Assembly: GCA_026874595.1 (NCBI GenBank)
Contig: CM049318.1
Location: 4,029,741-4,093,740 of the forward strand
Direction: 5' to 3'
Length of the DNA stretch: 64,000 bases
From: Sipunculus nudus
Lineage: Eukaryota; Annelida; Sipuncula; Golfingiida; Sipunculidae
In this document: piece after piece, positions 57,267 through 64,000 of the stretch
Layout: the number at the start of each line of letters is the position of its first letter
Position numbering within the stretch: the stretch's first letter is position 1
Translations under genes and position numbers: made by a program
Notes under the pieces: model-generated
Seen by the model: only the letters and a program-made list of their open reading frames with translations
Databases searched by the model: none
What the model was told of the DNA's origin: nothing

Positions 57267-57424
57267 TGTTACGGGGTGACATAAAAACCGGACCGAACAG
57301 TCACGCTGGTGAAGCTTGCTTTTCTAGCGAAACGGGTTGGTACGCCGGACTTGTGCGCCACTAAGATGGGTTCGACTTCCGGATCGGCAAAGTGTTTTCC
57401 CCTGAACATTATCTCTTCGTAACA
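57267..57424 (+). mobile_element. Short LTR-like repeat with tRNA-like core, copy 2
   Basis: 158 bp from TGTTACGGGGTGACATA to CTCTTCGTAACA, sharing GCCGGAC, TGCGCCAC and GGGTTCGACTTCCGGATCGG-type blocks with 10911–11064. The inverted termini TGTTAC/GTAACA are LTR-like. No primer-binding sequence follows here, so it may be a solo copy. Confidence 0.55.
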
Positions 57425-57569
57425 TAATTTAGTGTTTAATATTTAAAAAAAAAACAGTTTATTCCAGCACATCTGATGCAGATTCAAAATATATTATTAA
57501 ATTAATCGAAAATTGATATGAAAATCTCCGGGCGTTTTTTTTTTTTTTGTAAGTAAGACTTAGTCACAG

Positions 57570-58640
57570 TGGACGTGGACTAAGATGTAGCTATGGACGT
57601 TGCTGAACTAACAGGACTTCTAGTACTGGGTGACTGCGCTTTAAACTTCTTATGACCATACTGATTTACATTCTTGTTTGTGAATGACTGGTTTGATTTG
57701 CTAGTTAAGGACATTTTGTGTGTTAATGAATAATCATCAGCTAATTGAGCAGCAATGTCAAGGGTTTCAGGACTTTTCTCATCAAGAAAAGTTTAAACAT
57801 CTGCGTTAATGCAGCGCTTAAATTCTTCAAGCAAAATCAACTGGCGCAAATTGTCATAATCTTTCATTTAATTTTTAGAACTACACCAGCGATCAAACAA
57901 CTGCTCTTTTGTCCTAGCAAATTCGACGTATGTCTGCTCTTTGCGCTTTTCCCAATTTCTGAATTTCTGGCGGTAAGTCTCCGGAACAAACCCATAACCT
58001 TTTAGGATTAACCGTTTTACCAGGTCATAGTCAGCAGCAGCTTCTACTGAAAGCTCTGTATAAATTTCTCTGGCCTTGCCAGTCAATACACCCTGTAACA
58101 GCATTGTCCAATTTTCCTTAGGCCATTTTAAATTTTCAGCTACCTTCTCAAAGTGTAAGAAATGTTTATCAGCCTCTTTTTCTTGAAAAGGTGGGACAAG
58201 TCTAATGTGCCTAGTAACATCAAAAATGTGAGTTGGGGCAGCACGTAGACTATGTTTTAGTTTAAGTCTTTCTAACTCCATTCGTTTTAACTCAATTTCT
58301 TTTTCTTTTTCTAGTCTTTCTCCTTCTAACCTTTCATGTTTTTCCCTCTCTTCTTTATGTTTTTCTAATTCCCTCTCTTCTCTTTGTTTTTCTGATTCTA
58401 ACTGTTTTAATGCTAGCTCATGTTGCATTTCTAACTTTTTTAATTCTAATTGCATAGCAAGGCTGTCATTTTCTGATGTTTCAACTTCACTCTCTTCAAT
58501 TAAACCTTTGCTAACTAGATCTTGCATGATTTTAGCAATGATATCAGGCTTTCTCCAAGCTTTTTTTTTCACACTTAGCCCTAAGTGTTGTCCAAAACGC
58601 AACAAGTGTTTAAAATCTGCCAAAATAAGATGTTAAAACA
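57570..58640 (-). pseudogene. Retrotransposon gag relic
   Basis: The minus strand encodes about 250 uninterrupted residues (58623 down to 57868). A SAP-like start, KHLLRFGQHLGL, is followed by a long Glu/Lys/Leu-rich coiled coil, then a capsid-type region with VPPF, KWPKENW, LLQGVLTGKA and FRNWEK. This layout is typical of Ty3/Gypsy-type gag proteins with a SCAN-like capsid. The same frame continues with recognisable capsid sequence beyond in-frame stop codons near 57866 and 57792, so the copy is dead. No protease, polymerase or integrase is present downstream; the element is truncated near 57.5 kb. Confidence 0.8.
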
Positions 58641-58759
58641 ATAACACAAATCCACTGAGATAAATCCTTTAAACCATGTACTGTTAACAATATGTAATCT
58701 TCTAAACAATGTATGATAAGACAATGTGTCCAGGTGAAGGCCTAATAAATTGTCAAAAC

Positions 58760-58791
58760 TATTAAGCATCCTGGACGAGCCCCGAATTTTA
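58760..58791 (-). other. Leader / primer-binding-like sequence
   Basis: Read on the minus strand directly after the LTR: TAAAATTCGGGGCTCGTCCAGGAT-type sequence. GGGGCTCGTCC next to an LTR is a common retroelement leader pattern and marks the 5' LTR edge. Confidence 0.55.
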
Positions 58792-59583
58792 TGTTACGGA
58801 ACCTAATATCAACAGATCACGTATGCGTGATGAACACAAATTTTGTCTAGGATATAAAAGAAAATCAGATTCTGTAACACTAGGCAGGGTGAAATGTCTA
58901 GGGGAATGAATAAAGAAGTCGGTGTTTTTTGTTAACAAATAACTATAATTTATTCTTAAAACAACCCTAACATTACAATTCACTAAACTACACAGTGTAA
59001 CAGCGGTATAACAACAAATCAATACAATCACACAGTAAAATAAACAAAGTGCACAGTACCTGGATACCACCACTGTCACAACGATAAGTCCTTTAAAATG
59101 TACAAGCCGGCGAAAAGTTCAAACGAATTCTCTCGGAGAATAACAGCCCAATATAAAGCTCTTGTAACAATCCAGAAAGTAAACTTGAGACAGGCAGCAT
59201 TAAATTGTATAGAGTTAGTAATAGTAGAATTCCTGAAATTACTGGATAATCGGACAGGTCCCACATATTCTCTCACCTCTCTCTGCTTTGAAACACAGCC
59301 CACTGTTTATAATTTCTCGCCCCAAGCCGAGAATTTTCCACTTCTCGAACAGTCTAAAGGATCTAACACAATACACAGTAAACACGCGTTACTGGAATCA
59401 TCTAGAAGAACATCGCTGTGTCTCCACATACCAGGGTCCACACGTGAGCCCGACCTGGCTCGACCAGGCGAAAGACCCCAAGCTAGCATGACAACGAGAG
59501 TTCAACCGGTACGGATTAAACTGAGAGGGCAACTACAACACGAGTTACGCCCGTGTCACACAATAAAAAGAGCACCTGTAACA
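58792..59583 (-). mobile_element. LTR of the gag-containing retroelement
   Basis: On the minus strand the LTR starts TGTTACAGGTGCTC (59583) and ends CCGTAACA (58792), giving the inverted termini TGTTAC/GTAACA and a length of 792 bp. It is followed by the primer-binding-like leader and gag. No 3' LTR is present in the window. A fragment of the same LTR family is at 18535–18662. The 200-codon + frame at 59098–59700 is an antisense artefact. Confidence 0.7.
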
Positions 59584-60440
59584 ACATCGAGTAACACATA
59601 TTGTCACATGTTTATAAGGCCGAGAAATCTACATTTGCCATTAATTCAACGTATTGTATATTCACAGAAAGGAAACACTGTGCTATATCTGTTTTATTAA
59701 CTTACCTGATATATCATACAGAGTATTCAGTTTACCATTTGTAATTTATTTAGTTCCGGATGTCTGTTACATGTATATCATATATTAAAACAAAGAAGGG
59801 TTATTAATAAAGAAGGGTTGTTCATCTACCCAATAGGGATATACTGCACATTAAGGTATTATTACATTCAAGTTATAGCGGTAATTATTGTACATGATGC
59901 AATCAGACAAATTTGCCTGAGCATGGCCCGATAAAAGAGCTAAACGGACCTCTTGTACATGTAAAAGTTGATGTTCATATACAGGAAGGTCCGTTCGCCG
60001 ATATATTGACTGTAAAAGTAAGGGTGGCCCTGAAATTTTATACTCGAGCAAAATATGCCAACCGGCTATATGTGAAACTAGAGATGATAGTACTGTTGAA
60101 AATGGACCGGAAGACATATATATGTGCATGCAGGGTTGCCAAAGAGATACATTTAAATACGAATGTTTTTGTGTGCACTTTTTTTAGTTTATTTAGCCGG
60201 CCAGGACAAATTGCAACTGGATACAATAAGGTGTGTTTTTTTGTAATTATCTGCTGGGTGTTACGTTAAAATTTTTCCGAAATAGAGTGAGTGGAGCAGT
60301 ACGCTCTGAACACAGCGCGTGACCTCCCGGCCCAGTGACCTTCCACTCACACGCTGTGAGAAATAACAGGATTCTTAAGGTTTGGAAACACCCAGTCAGT
60401 TTGCGCTGGATAAAGTAAAATCGGATTGGCTCTGCGTTTA
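59584..60440. other. Unassigned DNA with one open frame
   Basis: A + strand frame at 59913–60269 holds a Lys/Val-rich stretch (VKVDVHIQEGPFADILTVKV and similar) with no family I recognise, and no clear start or splice context. Everything else here is featureless. Confidence 0.3.
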
Positions 60441-63400
60441 AAAACAAGGGACCCATGGGTCACGACGCTCAGCTGATCGTGACTGGACTATAAATGTTTC
60501 TCCACTGTGATACTATATCGAGTCAATAAAGCTTATGAATATCATGGACATGTTGGGCTATTATAAAGGAATGTAATGTAATATGTGAGTAAATGATAAA
60601 TGAAATTACCTGACTGATGGATTAATAGAGTCAAATATAGTGGTTTATTTTTTATTTATTTAGGAGGGGTTGAAAATTGTGATATATTTGAGCAAATATG
60701 AATGCAATGACAGCAGTAATAAGCAGTAGTAGAATGATGATAAGGCTATTTGTTGAAGGATCTAAAGTGTATGGTAGTCTGCAAGCTTTCAATTTGACAG
60801 ATATGATGTTATGATTAACTATGCTGATGAAGTGATTTATGAATTTGTGACTGTATGACACAATATCTCTTTAGTCTTGACAAGGTACATTATTGTGATG
60901 CCCACTATGTCTACACAATATTGACATAACTTCTGGCATGTACAGAGGTACCTACGGACGAATAGTTATACAAAATATTAAAGTATGAATATATCTGATT
61001 CATCTTGTTCTTGCTTAATGAGGCTGACTTTGGGATGAGGTTCGGAGAAGAGAAAAGTGAGGGCAGCACGAAGGTGGATGTAGAAATATTCTATTGTAAA
61101 GTTTTTCATTTATATGAGAATATGAAAAGCTAAGAGGAAAGGGGCCGTCCTACTTGGTTATAGTAAAGTTCTAAATATATGATTGCAAACTAATACTCTG
61201 ACAAGACTGTCATGAAGAAAAACAGTAAAAGTTTTGAGATACTGTGATGCATATGAAAATTTACAGATGGACAGGCAAGTGGACAGAATGGACTAATACC
61301 TTTATTTCACTTTCAAGGGAATAATGCATTTAAGTTTATATATAATCCTATTTTTTTAAGCATATCCACTTTTTCCATTAAGAAGTTTTTATCTGAATCA
61401 TTTTTTTATTTACAGGTTTTATAAATTTTTAATAAAAAAACCTGAAAATATATGTTAAAATATTAGAATTGTTGCAAAAATTGCAATCATTATATATACA
61501 GAGTGAAAAACTGAAACTATAAGTTAAAATATTAGAATTGTTGCAAAAGTTGCAATCATCATATATCCAGAGTGTATCTCTTATTGGGTCATATTATGCA
61601 TACACATATATTTTATTATTTTTAAATCATAAATGTTTAAACTGAATTTAAAAGAAAATAATGCCACAACATGGCATCTACAAGAATATTCCTTGAATCG
61701 CTATTAAAAAGTTTTGCCCATTGGAGTTTTCAGTACATGCTTAATTTTATTCACCAAAATAAAATAAAAGATTCAGTAAATTTGATAAAATAAAACATCT
61801 TTTCAAATAAAGTATACACACTGTTGGTTGAATGAGGGACAAACAATATCATTGTGCTAATTACTATCCTAGTTTTAATTTATTACTGGAATTAATAGTC
61901 AATTTCACACCTGGTGAAGTTTTTACTCTTCTGAAGTAAGGAATTACTAATCTAATGAACATCCACACTTTCATAGCAATACCCCACTTTGTGGACACAT
62001 TTAAATGTACACTTTTAACATTGTATCCCTGGTGGTACAATACAAAATCTAAAATGTAGCATAGCCTAGAATAAGAATGAATCAAATACAGAAAATAATA
62101 ACATTCATCTAGTTTATGCACCATCGGGGGGGGGGGGGGGTGGAGTGCAGGGCAGAGGGGAAGCCGGCCTGCTGGTAGTGGCCAAGCTGACCCAAGGCAA
62201 GCTGACTGGGGTGGGTTACATAATGCAAGTGAAGGCTGTACTACTAGGTGGGCTAGATGCAAACAACACTTGACAAGGTGTATGAAAACATGAATAAAAG
62301 CTATTCTTTCCAATCAATTTCTTTGAAATTTCAGATTTTAAAAGATTAAATCCTTATGTATATATGCTGTGAAAATTAAATCAACAGTGCCAAAGTTGGA
62401 CAAAATTTAAGGTATTGATTTTTTATTCATGCTAATAACTTGAAAAATTTGCAAAATTCAGATCTAATTTTGGGTAAACAATTGAATCTTGATTAAATAA
62501 AGTTATATTCCTGAAAAAAAGTCTCTAGGTTCAGCAATTCTCATGTTAGGTGTGTAAATATATTTCCTGATTTTTTTAAAAATTGCATTATGTTTTGGCC
62601 ATAACTTCAAAATAATACCCAATACTGACCTAATTTTTAAATACTAAATACGATCAAAAACAGATCAGTGGTTTATATTAGGCAGCCTTGAAGTGTAACA
62701 ATGGCTTTTTTATGGGAAAACGGAGTTTTTTTCCTAAATATCTCGAAGGAACGAAGTCCTAATGACCCAATTTTCGGTATGGTAGGAGATTTTGGGGACA
62801 TCTAAAATTATGCCAACAGCCTGGGGAGCATAGAGATGTGCACTGAATGACCTACAGTCATCAAAGTGGACTGCTTGACAATGTAAGAGAATACAACAAG
62901 AGCCTCCAAAAAAATTCAATAACTAGCCTAATTTTGCAGCTTTTATTTTCAAATTTCAGATTTTAACAGATTAAATCCGTATGTATACATGCTGTGAAAA
63001 TTAAATCCACAAAACTTACAGGAAAAAAAACGTGCTGTGGCCAAAGTTGGGCAAAATTTAAGGTACCAATTTTATATTTTAGCCAATATTTAAAAACAGA
63101 TTTTGATCAAATTTTTGGTATACAATTAAATTTTGATTAATTAAAGTTGTATTACTGGAAAAAAAGTCCCTACCTTAAACACTTTTGGTCTTAAGTGACC
63201 AAAAATCTTCCTGATTTTTTTACAAAGTCCATTATGTATGGGCCCATAACTTTTAAATTATATAATACTGACTTAATATCTGGCATGTACATAGAAACTA
63301 TATAGAGGAATATTTATGGTAAATATGAAGAAAACCAGATGAGTGGTTTTGATATAAGGCAGTCCTGAAGTGTGAAAATAGATTTCTAATAAAAAATTGA

Positions 63401-63775
63401 GGCTTTTCCTTAATATCTCGAAGGAACGAAGTCCTATTGACCCAATTTTCGGCATGGTAGGAGATTTTGGGGACATCTAACTGTATGCCGAATTTCAGAT
63501 TCGTAGGTCCAACGGTGTCGAAACGTGCCAGTCTTACGACGGACAATGGACCACGACTATAGCTATTGACCCAATTTTCGGCATGGTAGGAGATTTTGGG
63601 GACATCTAACTGTATGCCGAATTTCAGATTCGTAGGTCCAACGGTGTCGAAACGTGCCAGTCTTACGGACGGACATCCAGACGGACGGACGGACGGACAG
63701 ACAGACGGACGGACGGACGACGGACAATGGACCACGACTATAGCTCAGATGACTTTTAGTCAGCTGAGCTAAAAA
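60441..63775 (-). mobile_element. AGCTCAGCTGA element, copy 2 (inverted, longer)
   Basis: Reverse-complement relative of 38411–40376, with the same ends (AAAACAAGGGACCCATGGGT at the left, CAGCTGAGCTAAAAA at the right). It carries about 590 bp (61090–61685) absent from copy 1. Its 5' region contains partial tandem duplications: the CCCAATTTTCGG-ATGGTAGGAGA block occurs near 62768, 63439 and 63569. GACGGACGGACGG runs lie at 63660–63722. It contains a poly-G tract at 62126–62140. No transposase is seen. Confidence 0.8.
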
Positions 63776-64000
63776 TCTGCAGAACTGGTAGATAAAAATA
63801 TGATTGGCTTAGCGCGCATGTAATCAAACATAGCTATGGGGGCAAGCTTGTGCGGCACGCAATAAGGAAATATGCAGACAGTGGGGGATAACTGACCTCA
63901 GGCAAGTCAGTATACAGACTGTGGTGAAAGTGACGATTGCACCGTGTGTATTCCCATTGGGTGAAAAAAAGTCTGTGCTGCCAAGCGCTTTCCCCAGCAG
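63776..64000. other. Unassigned DNA at window end
   Basis: No feature recognised. The next exons of gene C, if it is intact, would lie beyond this point. Confidence 0.4.

Noticed and set aside
59098-59700. 200-codon plus-strand protein
   Set aside because: It runs antisense through the retroelement LTR, has no family resemblance, and overlaps other frames.

Overview
This window is intron-rich, AT-rich animal DNA. It has long introns with canonical GT–AG sites, many AT and poly-G/poly-C tracts, and many families of small transposable elements. The repeats (a TTTTTAGCTCAGCTGA…GTCCGTCC element, tRNA-derived SINEs, CAGGGGCGGATCCAG-type MITEs) and the expanded gene family suggest a lophotrochozoan, most likely a mollusc. 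This is inference; the species cannot be named from the sequence alone.

The recognisable host genes are one tandem family on the + strand. Each encodes an extracellular protein built from repeats of the domain called Methyltransf_FA (Pfam's 'farnesoic acid O-methyltransferase' domain). Copy B (42886–54170) is complete: 15 exons and 990 codons, reading signal peptide, six domains, transmembrane segment, short basic tail. Copy A (19765–32356) has 13 matching exons. It lacks a recognisable exon 12, and no signal-peptide exon was found for it. Copy C is represented by its signal-peptide exon only (56543–56585). An extra, splice-intact copy of exon 2 (41178–41356) lies upstream of B. All domain borders in B fall at phase-1 introns, so each domain is a symmetrical exon module. 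Each domain carries one cysteine in its first half and one just before an FW-x-x-W-type motif. The architecture suggests a membrane-anchored binding or recognition protein rather than an enzyme, but the function is unknown.

Layout. 1–2.46 kb: unassigned DNA, possibly with a LINE 3' end. 2.47–6.13 kb: a foldback-like element with long inverted arms made of tandem subrepeats. 6.41–8.40 kb: a 57-bp satellite with higher-order repeats. 9.6–17 kb: SINEs, a LINE reverse-transcriptase relic, a short LTR-like repeat, and several MITEs including a nested one. 18.4–18.7 kb: a 36-bp minisatellite and an LTR fragment. 19.8–32.4 kb: gene A. 33–41 kb: palindromic MITEs, a 345-bp tandem repeat and a 2-kb repeat element. 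41.2–54.2 kb: orphan exon and gene B. 54.9–55.8 kb: SINEs. 56.5 kb: first exon of gene C, followed by a decayed LTR retroelement (gag relic and one LTR) and an inverted second copy of the 2-kb element up to 63.8 kb.

Most open reading frames outside the exons listed here are accidental, including all the long repetitive ones in the 57-bp and 21-bp arrays.
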